The notes below the pieces were generated by a model. It had not been told where the DNA came from. It made no database searches and was given only the letters and a program-made list of their open reading frames with translations. Below, in pieces: positions 19,797 to 27,682 of a DNA stretch of 39,781 nucleotides (positions are counted from its first letter, which is position 1; each line of letters opens with the position of its first letter). The stretch comes from a virus. The DNA lies in the IMG/VR virus record IMGVR_UViG_3300032245_001521, positions 1 to 39,781 of that record; one strand, given 5' to 3'. The translations under genes were made by a program, and so were the position numbers.

Positions 19797-19829
19797 TTGA
19801 CAACTGTTGTAAATGTGCTACAATAAATA
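19797..19829 (+). promoter_or_regulatory. Near-consensus sigma70 promoter overlapping a T4-late-type box, before gp55
   Basis: TTGACA at 19797-19802 and TACAAT at 19819-19824 are 16 bases apart, close to the ideal host sigma70 promoter. The -10 element runs straight into AATAAATA (19822-19829), a T4-late-type box, sharing three bases with it. AGGAG at 19836-19840 then precedes the GTG of gp55. The gp55-gp47-gp46 transcription unit could therefore be read early by host polymerase and again late by gp55-programmed polymerase. Confidence 0.7.
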
Positions 19830-19849
19830 CTAACCAGGAGAACTTTTCA

Positions 19850-20749
19850 GTGACTGAAACCATCACGAGAACCCCAGCAAAAATCAACTATCTCAACAAC
19901 AGAGATATTTTAAAAGAAATACATCTGAGCAAAAACACCTATTGTACCTATTTGAATCCAGTGACGGATCATCAATACGATATTATTTTGCCCAATGTGA
20001 GCAAGATCAATCAACGCACAGTGGCCGAAGCCAGGCGAAATCGAGCTGACAGGCTAAAGCGCGAAGGCACCATTGTTGATCCCAAAAAAATTCCCAACAC
20101 TGACTTGGTGTTTAGAATTACCTGCTGGGACCACATACCCATGGCACCCAAAAAAGTGCCCAAAACTGCTGTAAAAAAGAAAAAAATTGAAGATATTTTT
20201 GAGTTAGAGATTCCCGAGGAAGACGATCCTTTGGCAGAATTGATTGATATTCCAGTGTTGGATGACAAACATGTGAGATTGAACTTTCCACCGTTTTATC
20301 ATTATCGCTTGGACGACAACAAACAACCTGTACTAGTGGGCAAAAGCCACTGGAAGGGACCGCTGGACACCGGCGAATTCTGCAAGGATCACGGTGCTAT
20401 GACTCGCAAATTGGCCACAATGTTTATCAAACTGTGCGAACGCTATGCCACAAGATCAAACTGGAGAGGATACACTTACAATGAAGAAATGCGCGGACAA
20501 GCACTCCTACAACTCAGTCAAATCGGACTGCAATTCGACGAATCAAAATCGCAGAACCCTTTTGCGTATTATACTGCCGCTATCACTAACAGCTTTACTC
20601 GTATCCTGAATTTGGAAAAGAAAAATCAAAACATTCGCGATGACATGTTGGAAATGGCCGGATTGAATCCGTCATGGACTCGTCAGAATTCTGGCAAACA
20701 CAGCATGGAAGCCATGTCCGGTCCGGTTGTATCTAGCTTGGATGAGTAG
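19850..20749 (+). CDS. 55: Late-transcription sigma factor gp55-like
   Basis: A 299-aa protein from a GTG at 19850, with AGGAG 9 bases upstream. The sigma-like part is C-terminal (about 185-270): CKDHGAMTRKLATMFIKLCE, YNEEMRGQALLQLSQIGLQF, then SQNPFAYYTAAITNSFTRIL and NLEKKNQNIRDDML. This is the sigma70 region-2-like pattern of T4 gp55, including the conserved NPFAY motif. gp55 replaces the host sigma and recognises the TATAAATA late promoter. T4 gp55 is only 185 aa; the N-terminal 150 residues or so are extra and hold a Lys-rich then acidic stretch (KTAVKKKKIEDI, EIPEEDDPLAE, about residues 108-135). The neighbours gp47 and gp46 follow in the usual order. TAAATA boxes before several genes in this window are its probable targets. 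Confidence 0.92.
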   Translation: MTETITRTPAKINYLNNRDILKEIHLSKNTYCTYLNPVTDHQYDIILPNVSKINQRTVAEARRNRADRLKREGTIVDPKKIPNTDLVFRITCWDHIPMAPKKVPKTAVKKKKIEDIFELEIPEEDDPLAELIDIPVLDDKHVRLNFPPFYHYRLDDNKQPVLVGKSHWKGPLDTGEFCKDHGAMTRKLATMFIKLCERYATRSNWRGYTYNEEMRGQALLQLSQIGLQFDESKSQNPFAYYTAAITNSFTRILNLEKKNQNIRDDMLEMAGLNPSWTRQNSGKHSMEAMSGPVVSSLDE

Positions 20750-20761
20750 TATACTAGGTAG

Positions 20762-21778
20762 ATGACTAATCTATTCAAAAAAGCCGCAGTCTTCACAGAC
20801 ATACACTTTGGGCTCAAAAGCAATAGCCAAACACACAACGACGACTGTTTGGATTTTGTCAAATGGGCAACTGCCAAGGCCCGGGAGGAAGGTTGTGAAA
20901 CCTGTTTGTTCCTAGGCGACTGGCACAACAACCGAGCCAGTTTAAACATAGTCACACTGACTTACAGTCTACGAGCTCTGGAGCACATGAATGACAATTT
21001 TGCCAATGTTTATTTTATTCCTGGAAATCACGACCTTTATTATCGTGACAAGCGCGATATACAAAGTGTGGAATGGGCAAAGCATCTACCCAATGTACAA
21101 ATATGCAATGACTGGTTTAGTAGCGGTGATGTGGTTATTGCTCCTTGGCTTGTGGGTGATGATCATAAGCGGATACCTAAATTAAAAGCCAAATACATGT
21201 TTGGACACTTTGAACTGCCCGGCTACTACATGAATGCCATGGTACAGATGCCGGATCATGGCACAGTACAGCGCGGAGACTTTGGGGGCTTTGATCATGT
21301 GTTTACTGGACACTTCCACAAGCGACAATCAGCAAACAACATCACATATATTGGCAACTGCTTTCCGCATAACTATGCTGATGCCGGAGACGATGAGCGT
21401 GGCATGATGATCTTGGAATGGGGCAAAGAGCCCGAGTTCCATGCCTGGCCGGACCAACCTAGATATCGAGTACATGGCTTGGCCAACCTAATCGACAATG
21501 CAGCCACATTGCTTGCACCCCGGATGCATGTTCGTGTAAACTTGGACATTGAGATCTCGTACGAAGAAGCCAACTTTATCAAAGAAACATTTATCCGCGA
21601 CTATGGCCTGCGTGAAATGGCGTTGATCCCTAACAAGACTTCAGGTGTGGATGTGGACCTTGCACCTGGTGATGTCAAGTTTGAGTCTGTGGATCAAATT
21701 GTCACAGATCAACTCACCAACATTGAATCAGAATTCTACGACAACAAACTGCTGTTGCAAATTTATCAAACTCTATGA
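20762..21778 (+). CDS. 47: Recombination endonuclease subunit gp47 (Mre11-type phosphoesterase)
   Basis: A 338-aa protein with all metallophosphoesterase motifs: DIH at 13-15, GDWHNN at 52-57, GNHD at 88-91, GHFE from 148 and TGHFHKR at 182-188. The length matches T4 gp47 (339 aa). With gp46 it forms the Mre11/Rad50-type complex that resects DNA ends for recombination-dependent replication and degrades host DNA. It starts 12 bases after gp55 and its stop overlaps the gp46 start as ATGA, which implies coupled, near-equimolar production. All metal-binding residues look intact, so the enzyme should be active. Confidence 0.95.
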   Translation: MTNLFKKAAVFTDIHFGLKSNSQTHNDDCLDFVKWATAKAREEGCETCLFLGDWHNNRASLNIVTLTYSLRALEHMNDNFANVYFIPGNHDLYYRDKRDIQSVEWAKHLPNVQICNDWFSSGDVVIAPWLVGDDHKRIPKLKAKYMFGHFELPGYYMNAMVQMPDHGTVQRGDFGGFDHVFTGHFHKRQSANNITYIGNCFPHNYADAGDDERGMMILEWGKEPEFHAWPDQPRYRVHGLANLIDNAATLLAPRMHVRVNLDIEISYEEANFIKETFIRDYGLREMALIPNKTSGVDVDLAPGDVKFESVDQIVTDQLTNIESEFYDNKLLLQIYQTL

Positions 21779-23856
21779 TCCAAATAAAAAATCTCACTGT
21801 TAAGAATTTTATGAGTGTGGGCAATGCCACACAAGGCATTGACTTTGACCGCCAAGACTTAACGCTGGTATTGGGTGAGAATCTAGACTTAGGCGGCGAT
21901 GGTAGTCGTAACGGCACAGGCAAGACCACTATCATCAATGCCTTGAGTTATGCCATGTATGGGCAAGCATTGTCAAACATTCGTAAGGATAACTTGGTAA
22001 ACAAAACCAACGGCAAAGGCATGTTGGTCAGTCTTGACTTTGCCGTCAACGGTAAAACATACAAAATTGAACGTGGACGCAAGCCCAATGTGTTGCGTTT
22101 CTATGTGGACAGTGAAGAACAAACTGCCACAGATGATGCACAAGGCGACAGCAGAGAAACACAGGATGCCATTGAGCGTGTGTTTGGCATGAGCCATGAC
22201 ATGTTCAAGCATATTCTAGCACTGAACACTTATACAGAACCTTTTTTGAGTTTGAAAGCCAATGAACAGCGCACCATAATTGAGCAGTTGTTGGGCATTA
22301 CGGTGTTGAGTGAACGTGCTGAACGCATCAAAGAATTAAACAAGACTACCAAGGATGCCATCACAGCTGAAGAGTTTAGAGTACGTGCTGTGCAAGAAGC
22401 CAACAAGCGCATTGAAGAACAAATTGAAAGTCTGCGTAGACGCCAAGGCCTGTGGCAAAAGAAATACGACAGCGATCTTGCATACCTTGTGGGGCAATAC
22501 GACGACTTGGCCCGAGTCAACATTGAAGCAGAGTTGCTGGCTCACAAAGATCTTGCCTTGTGGACTGAACGCAAGAAACAAGCAGATGCACATGGTCGAT
22601 TGTTGGCATATCAAACTGCATGGCAGCAAACACAGGCCAAAGACATTGCCGCATTAAAGGTCAGTTATGATCAACTCAGTCACATCGATATTGAGGCAGA
22701 GCTTGATGCACACAAAGCCTTGGAGGCGTATAGTACAAAGAAAAAAACAATTGATGAACTCAACAAGTACATTGCACAAAACAATCGCGACGAAGAGCGT
22801 GAGCAAAAAGCAATGGACAAACTCAAAGCCGATATCAAGAGCTTGGAAGATCACCGGTGCCATGCTTGCGGGCAGGACTTGCACGACAGCAATCACGAAG
22901 AGCTTTTGACACGCAAAAAGAAAGAACTACAAGAAACTGCAATGAATGCATTGGCTGCAAGCACACAATGGATAGAAAATACCAATGCGCTGACAGAGCT
23001 AGGCGAGCTAGGCGCTCAGCCCACAACTTATTACAAGACCGAAGCTGAAGCCATTCGTCACAGCAGTGAACTTGAAAATATACAGCAAAAAATCACTGCC
23101 AAAGCAACAGAGACCGACCCTTATGCTGAACAATTGGTAGGGCACGTGGCAGTGGACTTAGGCCCACAACCTGCTACCCACTACGATACAGAAGCACAGG
23201 CCATCAAACACTCCACACAGGTAAATAATTTACTGCAACAGATTACCAGCAAGCACGCCGAAACTGATCCTTACAGCGAACAGATCGAAGACATGCAACA
23301 ACAAGCCCTGCAGACAGTAGACTACAACAAAATCAACGAACTGACCAAGGTACAAGACCATCAAGAGTTTTTGTTAAAACTGCTGACCAGCAAAGATTCA
23401 TTTGTTCGTAAAAAGATCATTGATCAGAACTTGAGTTATCTGAACGCACGACTCACACACTACCTGGATCGCATTGGATTGCCGCACACTGTGAAGTTTC
23501 AAAACGACTTGAGTGTGAGCATCGAAGAACTGGGACGTGAACTGGACTTTGACAACTTGAGTCGTGGTGAACGCAATCGTTTAATTCTTTCAATGTCATG
23601 GGCATTCCGTGATGTGTGGGAAAGTTTGTATCACCCTATTAACATTTTGTTCATTGACGAAATGATTGACTCTGGACTAGACACACAAGGCGTCGAGGCC
23701 AGTCTTGCACTGTTGAAGAAAATGACCCGTGAGCGTCACAAGAGTATTTGGCTTGTATCGCACAGAGATGAACTAGCCGGGCGTGTGGAAAATATTTTAA
23801 AAGTTGTCAAAGAAAACGGCTTTACCAGTTACAGTACGGACGTCGAAGTTGCGTGA
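21775..23856 (+). CDS. 46: Recombination endonuclease subunit gp46 (Rad50/SMC-type ATPase)
   Basis: A 693-aa protein organised as an SMC/Rad50 ATPase. The Walker A motif is GSRNGTGKTT at 43-52. Long charged coiled-coil arms run over about 165-560, with a CHAC zinc hook (C362, C365) in the middle. The ABC signature is LSRGER at 595-600 and Walker B is ILFIDE at 624-629, followed by a D-loop (SGLD) and a switch His (VSHRDE). T4 gp46 is 560 aa; the extra length is in the coiled-coil arms. These contain an approximate internal duplication (TYYKTEAEAIRHSSE...ITAKATETDPYAEQ and THYDTEAQAIKHSTQ...ITSKHAETDPYSEQ, about residues 420-510). It pairs with gp47 and is coupled to it by an ATGA overlap. The following radical SAM gene begins inside its 3' end. 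Confidence 0.95.
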   Translation: MIQIKNLTVKNFMSVGNATQGIDFDRQDLTLVLGENLDLGGDGSRNGTGKTTIINALSYAMYGQALSNIRKDNLVNKTNGKGMLVSLDFAVNGKTYKIERGRKPNVLRFYVDSEEQTATDDAQGDSRETQDAIERVFGMSHDMFKHILALNTYTEPFLSLKANEQRTIIEQLLGITVLSERAERIKELNKTTKDAITAEEFRVRAVQEANKRIEEQIESLRRRQGLWQKKYDSDLAYLVGQYDDLARVNIEAELLAHKDLALWTERKKQADAHGRLLAYQTAWQQTQAKDIAALKVSYDQLSHIDIEAELDAHKALEAYSTKKKTIDELNKYIAQNNRDEEREQKAMDKLKADIKSLEDHRCHACGQDLHDSNHEELLTRKKKELQETAMNALAASTQWIENTNALTELGELGAQPTTYYKTEAEAIRHSSELENIQQKITAKATETDPYAEQLVGHVAVDLGPQPATHYDTEAQAIKHSTQVNNLLQQITSKHAETDPYSEQIEDMQQQALQTVDYNKINELTKVQDHQEFLLKLLTSKDSFVRKKIIDQNLSYLNARLTHYLDRIGLPHTVKFQNDLSVSIEELGRELDFDNLSRGERNRLILSMSWAFRDVWESLYHPINILFIDEMIDSGLDTQGVEASLALLKKMTRERHKSIWLVSHRDELAGRVENILKVVKENGFTSYSTDVEVA

Positions 23857-24694
23857 TATAAAAGTTTTACACCTAGAGCCAACAGATGTTTGTCAGGCCT
23901 CTTGTGCATTGTGCGCTAGAGAGACTGATTGTGACTTTGATAAAAAAGTTCAACATCATCTTGACATGAAAAAAATCATGCAAGTGTTTGATGTTGACCG
24001 TATTGCCAAATTAGACAAAATGTTCATGTGTGGCAACTATGGTGATCCCGCAGCTGGCCGGTATACTCTGGATATCTATAAAGAATTCCGACAACTCAAT
24101 AAAAACATTGTGTTGGGTATGAATACCAATGGTGGCCTGCAAAACACCTTATGGTGGCATGAGCTAGGCAGCATTTTCAATCAATCACAAGACTACTGTG
24201 TGTTCAGTATTGATGGCCTGGACGACACCAATGCAACATATCGCCAAGGAGTTGATTGGCGTAGACTCATGCACAATGTTGAAGCATACATTGCTGCTGG
24301 AGGATTGGCGCATTGGGACATGTTGGTATACCAACACAATCAACATCAAGTTGACCAATGCGAACAACTGGCACGAGACATGGGATTCACTTGGTTCAGG
24401 GCCAAGATATCCAAACGCCCATTCACTGAAATGTTGCGATTCCCTACCGGTTGGCAATCAATTAAAAAACAAGCTACCAATATTGTTTGTCATGCATTGC
24501 AAGAACAAAGCGTTTATATAGATTCACAAGGCAATATTGGCCCATGCTGTTGGCTGGGATCAAGACAAAAAGATTTTATTACAGATATCAATGCTATCCC
24601 TACACAGGACCCTGTGTGCTTGTCTACTTGCGGACAAACTGTGCAAGGCACAGCATTTGATCAACAATGGCAAAGAGAGGTAGCGTTATGTTAG
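23849..24694 (+). CDS. Radical SAM protein 1 (SPASM-like C-terminus)
   Basis: The sequence IKVLHLEPTDVCQASCALCA carries the CxxxCxxC 4Fe-4S motif of radical SAM enzymes near the N-terminus. It is followed by CGNYGDPAAG (a 'GGEP'-like strand), MNTNGG and FSIDGLDDTNATYR, the usual core strands. A cysteine-rich C-terminus (YIDSQGNIGPCCWLG, CLSTCGQ) suggests a SPASM/twitch-type auxiliary cluster. No ATG is available: a TTG at 23849 (8-base overlap with gp46, 281 aa) is preferred; a TTG at 23804 would add 15 residues and a 53-base overlap. The stop overlaps radical SAM gene 2. Enzymes of this type often modify peptides or small molecules; the substrate here is unknown. It is not QueE: the length and C-terminal cysteines differ. 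Confidence 0.85.
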   Translation: MRDIKVLHLEPTDVCQASCALCARETDCDFDKKVQHHLDMKKIMQVFDVDRIAKLDKMFMCGNYGDPAAGRYTLDIYKEFRQLNKNIVLGMNTNGGLQNTLWWHELGSIFNQSQDYCVFSIDGLDDTNATYRQGVDWRRLMHNVEAYIAAGGLAHWDMLVYQHNQHQVDQCEQLARDMGFTWFRAKISKRPFTEMLRFPTGWQSIKKQATNIVCHALQEQSVYIDSQGNIGPCCWLGSRQKDFITDINAIPTQDPVCLSTCGQTVQGTAFDQQWQREVALC

Positions 24695-25701
24695 CCACTT
24701 GGCATTTTCATATTGAAATTTCCAGCAAGTGTACTTTACAATGTCCTAGATGTGTTCGTCAAGAAATACCAGACTATTTGGTCAATACTGAATTGGACTT
24801 GAAATTTTTCAAAAGAAATTTCACACCCGAGTTTGTACAAGCAAATTTAGAAAAAATTACATTTTGCGGTAACGACGGGGATCCAATCTATGCACATGAC
24901 TTGATTCCAGTGATACAATATTTCAAAAGTATCAAGCCTGTGGAGATTGTAATCGTCACCAATGGCAGTCATAAAAAGGCAGACTGGTGGGCTGAACTGG
25001 GTCGACTGCTAGATCACAACGACAGTGTGCATTTCAGCATCGACGGCTACGACAATGCCAGCAACAACTTGTATCGAGTCAACAGTGATTATGACAGTAT
25101 CATAACCGGTTTAAAAACTCTTCGAGCTATAAGTCGTTGCCGGATTGTCTGGGCGGCAATTGCATTTAAATTCAACGAGGACCACTTGGACTCCATGCAA
25201 AAATTTGCCCAGGAGTTGGGTGTTGATTTTTTTCAAATCACCAAAAGCACCAAATTTGGCAGGGTATACCCATCTTCTTATGGCGTCAACGACCCGTTAC
25301 AGCCCAGTGTAAAGTTTGTGAGCAGTACACATCGATTTGAACGAGAAGCAGTGGCGCTAACAAATGTAGGTCCATGGCAGCCAATACGACTAATAAACAA
25401 ACAATTATTCAATCAAACTGAGAGTCGCAACGGAGTTATTCCGTTGTGCGAGATTGGAAATAAAGGACTATACATAGATTCTCAAGGCAGATTTCTTCCT
25501 TGCTGCTGGGTAGCAAATAGATATGCGCACAATTCAGACTGGCATGAAATGGCAGAAAACTTTGATTTAAATACAAAAAAACTAACAGATGTACTAGCAG
25601 ATGAGTTTTGGTCCGAAGAATTTCAATTGTTTCATTGGCGAGAATGTCAATCAAAGTGCGAGAGAGACTCGGTAGACGAAGAGTACGCAACTGCCTGGTG
25701 A
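24688..25701 (+). CDS. Radical SAM protein 2 (SPASM-like C-terminus)
   Basis: From the ATG at 24688 this is 337 aa; AGAGAGG at 24674-24680 is well placed for it, so the ATG at 24667 is less likely. HFHIEISSKCTLQCPRCVRQ carries CxxxCxxC at C15, C19 and C22. It is followed by FCGNDGDP, IVTNGSHK and HFSIDGYDNASNNLYR. The C-terminal part has PLCEIGNKGLYIDSQGRF, PCCWVANRY and ECQSKCERD, resembling the cysteine-rich end of the preceding protein. The two genes look like diverged paralogues and overlap by 7 bases. Sharing of YIDSQG and PCCW between them supports a common fold and perhaps a common partner. Substrate and product are unknown. Confidence 0.87.
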   Translation: MLATWHFHIEISSKCTLQCPRCVRQEIPDYLVNTELDLKFFKRNFTPEFVQANLEKITFCGNDGDPIYAHDLIPVIQYFKSIKPVEIVIVTNGSHKKADWWAELGRLLDHNDSVHFSIDGYDNASNNLYRVNSDYDSIITGLKTLRAISRCRIVWAAIAFKFNEDHLDSMQKFAQELGVDFFQITKSTKFGRVYPSSYGVNDPLQPSVKFVSSTHRFEREAVALTNVGPWQPIRLINKQLFNQTESRNGVIPLCEIGNKGLYIDSQGRFLPCCWVANRYAHNSDWHEMAENFDLNTKKLTDVLADEFWSEEFQLFHWRECQSKCERDSVDEEYATAW

Positions 25702-25717
25702 ACGCAATAACTACGTT

Positions 25718-27259
25718 ATGAACAAAGACCTTTTGATAGTCACTGCCCCGTTTACCTATACATTTGGCCCAAGTCTGGCTCCAGCATTGTTGAAGGCCAC
25801 TGTGGAACGCACAGGCAAGTATACCTGTGGCACCTGGGATTTATCTGCATATTTTAACTTTCATTGCCAGTCGCATGAATATTATGAAACAATAATTGCC
25901 TGGATGCAAAATCCAGAAATCAAATTAACTGCCAAACAGTTTGATTGGTACACTCAACACGTTAAGAGTTACGCTGAAAAAATAGTTTATGACTATAATC
26001 CTAAAAATTTAGGTGTTAGCATGCTCACCGCCAGCAGTCATAGATTTGTTGAAGATCTTTGTTTTCATGTAAAATCACTGAATCAAGATTTAAAAATAAT
26101 CATCGGCGGCAGTGCCATTGATATTTTTCAATATCAATACAGTATGACCTGGGGAGACTTGATGTTGTCTTCTCACATGGTGGATACCATTGTGTTGGGC
26201 GAAGGAGAATTGGCATTGTTAGACGTACTAGAGAAAGACATAATTGGTACTGTCAAAGCATCCCAATTGACCAATGCACAACTCAGCGAATTACCAGTGC
26301 CAGACTATTCAGATTATGATTTTTCATTGTATCCCAAAAGTGTGTCACGAACATACTGGAGCAACGACAGCAATGCCAAAACAGAAAATGATTTGGTATT
26401 CTTAATCACTGCCAGCAAAGGATGTGTTAAAGATTGCAATTTTTGTGACGTAGGCGCAATTTGGGAAAGATATCGTGTTAGAAGCGGGGCCAGCGTGGCC
26501 AATGAAATGTTGACACTGCATGAAAAATATGGTGCCAATTACTTTTCTTTCACTGACAGTTTGATAAATGGTGGACTAAAACCATTTTTTGAAATGAACA
26601 CTGTGTTGACTGAAAAACTTCCCAACACTATCAAATACGAAGGACAAATGATTTGTCGTTCTCAAAGAGACATGCCAGAAAAATATTTTCAAATTATGAA
26701 ATCTGGCGGATGTCACCGGGTACAAATTGGACTGGAATCAGGCAGTGAACGAGTCAGACTGGACATGGGCAAGGGCAGTACCAACGAGGATGTGCATTAC
26801 ACCACTGGTATGTTGATCAAATATGGTATAAACATGGCATGGAATATCATTGCAGGCTATCCCACTGAGACAGATGAAGATTGGCAACAAACCATGCAAC
26901 TGATAAAACATTGGTTGCCTCGCAGTGATGGGCTATTAGAAATTTTTGTCAGCAACACATTTTTGTTGATTGGTGGTACACCAATGGTCAATGATCCTGT
27001 GCTGGTCAACCGATTTGACATGCACAGTGATGTTGTCAATGGATATTCTGCATTTGCATGGACCAGTGGACTTAATCCTAAAAACACGTTTGATGTCAGG
27101 GCTCAGAGATTTGAAGAACTGTGCGACTACTATTCAAATTTTGAAAAAGATCCGTTGAAATTAGAAAATATGCAACATCGATTAAATTTAGTAAAGCAAC
27201 ATTTGAAATGGTATCATGAAGAAAAAAGAAAAAAAATTTACAGTATCGTTGCAAATTAA
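25718..27259 (+). CDS. Radical SAM protein 3 (B12-binding-type architecture)
   Basis: A 513-aa protein. The N-terminal 215 residues resemble the cobalamin-binding-like domain found before many radical SAM cores: LIVTAPFTYTFGPSLAPALL at the start, KIIIGGSAIDIFQYQYS near 130, and VLGEGELALLDVL near 160 including the GEGE motif. A DxHxxG cobalamin-ligand motif is not seen, so B12 binding is doubtful. The radical SAM motif is GCVKDCNFC (C236, C240, C243). It is followed by FTDSLINGG, QIGLESGSERVR, NIIAGYPTETDED and a C-terminal extension rich in charged residues. The family includes methyltransferases, methylthiotransferases and cyclases. The gene starts 16 bases after radical SAM gene 2 and overlaps the next gene by 44 bases. 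The substrate is unknown. Confidence 0.88.
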   Translation: MNKDLLIVTAPFTYTFGPSLAPALLKATVERTGKYTCGTWDLSAYFNFHCQSHEYYETIIAWMQNPEIKLTAKQFDWYTQHVKSYAEKIVYDYNPKNLGVSMLTASSHRFVEDLCFHVKSLNQDLKIIIGGSAIDIFQYQYSMTWGDLMLSSHMVDTIVLGEGELALLDVLEKDIIGTVKASQLTNAQLSELPVPDYSDYDFSLYPKSVSRTYWSNDSNAKTENDLVFLITASKGCVKDCNFCDVGAIWERYRVRSGASVANEMLTLHEKYGANYFSFTDSLINGGLKPFFEMNTVLTEKLPNTIKYEGQMICRSQRDMPEKYFQIMKSGGCHRVQIGLESGSERVRLDMGKGSTNEDVHYTTGMLIKYGINMAWNIIAGYPTETDEDWQQTMQLIKHWLPRSDGLLEIFVSNTFLLIGGTPMVNDPVLVNRFDMHSDVVNGYSAFAWTSGLNPKNTFDVRAQRFEELCDYYSNFEKDPLKLENMQHRLNLVKQHLKWYHEEKRKKIYSIVAN

Positions 27260-27638
27260 CGAACATTGCATGCCTGATAAAACGCCAATGTATCAGGTGT
27301 ACTTCAACGACCTTTTACAGACCGATTGGAATTTGTTGACTTGCACCATAGGCCAACACAACATAAAAATAAAACTGTTAAACAAAAACTCATCAACTGA
27401 CACCATGGTCGATGATCAGGGCAAGGTAATACACGATCTTGCAATTGAGTTGAGTTGTTTAAAAATTAATCAATTTGATATTACACACAATGCAAAAGAA
27501 CACGCAGTGTACATTGACGAGCAAGGAATAACCGTTGGCAATACCTATGGGTACATGTACAAAAACGGTACGTTAAACATATCGTTCACGTGTCCGGCAT
27601 TTTATCACACAAGAAATTTGAATCTAATCAAAGAATAA
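27216..27638 (+). CDS. Unrecognised 140-aa protein overlapping the third radical SAM gene
   Basis: I do not recognise the family. After a basic start (MKKKEKKFTVSLQ) the protein is predicted to be mostly beta strand: MYQVYFNDLLQTDW, QHNIKIKLLNKN, AIELSCLKINQFDI, HAVYIDEQGITVGNTYGYMY and LNISFTCPAFYHTR. This suggests a small beta-sandwich. The gene begins 44 bases inside radical SAM gene 3, which points to co-expression with it. VYIDEQG echoes the VYIDSQG/LYIDSQG of radical SAM proteins 1 and 2, but whether this means anything is unclear. It could be a partner, a binding protein or a substrate of the upstream enzymes; none of these is shown. No leader/core cleavage pattern typical of a RiPP precursor is seen. 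Confidence 0.7.
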   Translation: MKKKEKKFTVSLQINEHCMPDKTPMYQVYFNDLLQTDWNLLTCTIGQHNIKIKLLNKNSSTDTMVDDQGKVIHDLAIELSCLKINQFDITHNAKEHAVYIDEQGITVGNTYGYMYKNGTLNISFTCPAFYHTRNLNLIKE

Positions 27639-27640
27639 GT

Positions 27641-27646
27641 TAAATA
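27641..27646 (+). promoter_or_regulatory. TAAATA box before the GIY-YIG gene
   Basis: AGTTAAATATC lies just after the stop of the 140-aa gene and 36 bases before the ATG at 27683. It matches the late-type box seen elsewhere in the window, although the two bases before TAAATA differ from the T4 consensus. Confidence 0.35.
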
Positions 27647-27682
27647 TCGTGCCGCTTAAAAAGGCAATTACACAAAGCACAC

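Noticed and set aside
27216-27638. The 140-aa protein as a RiPP precursor for the radical SAM enzymes
   Set aside because: It is long and beta-rich with no leader-core boundary, Cys/Gly repeats or short core; a partner protein is more likely, and neither role is shown.
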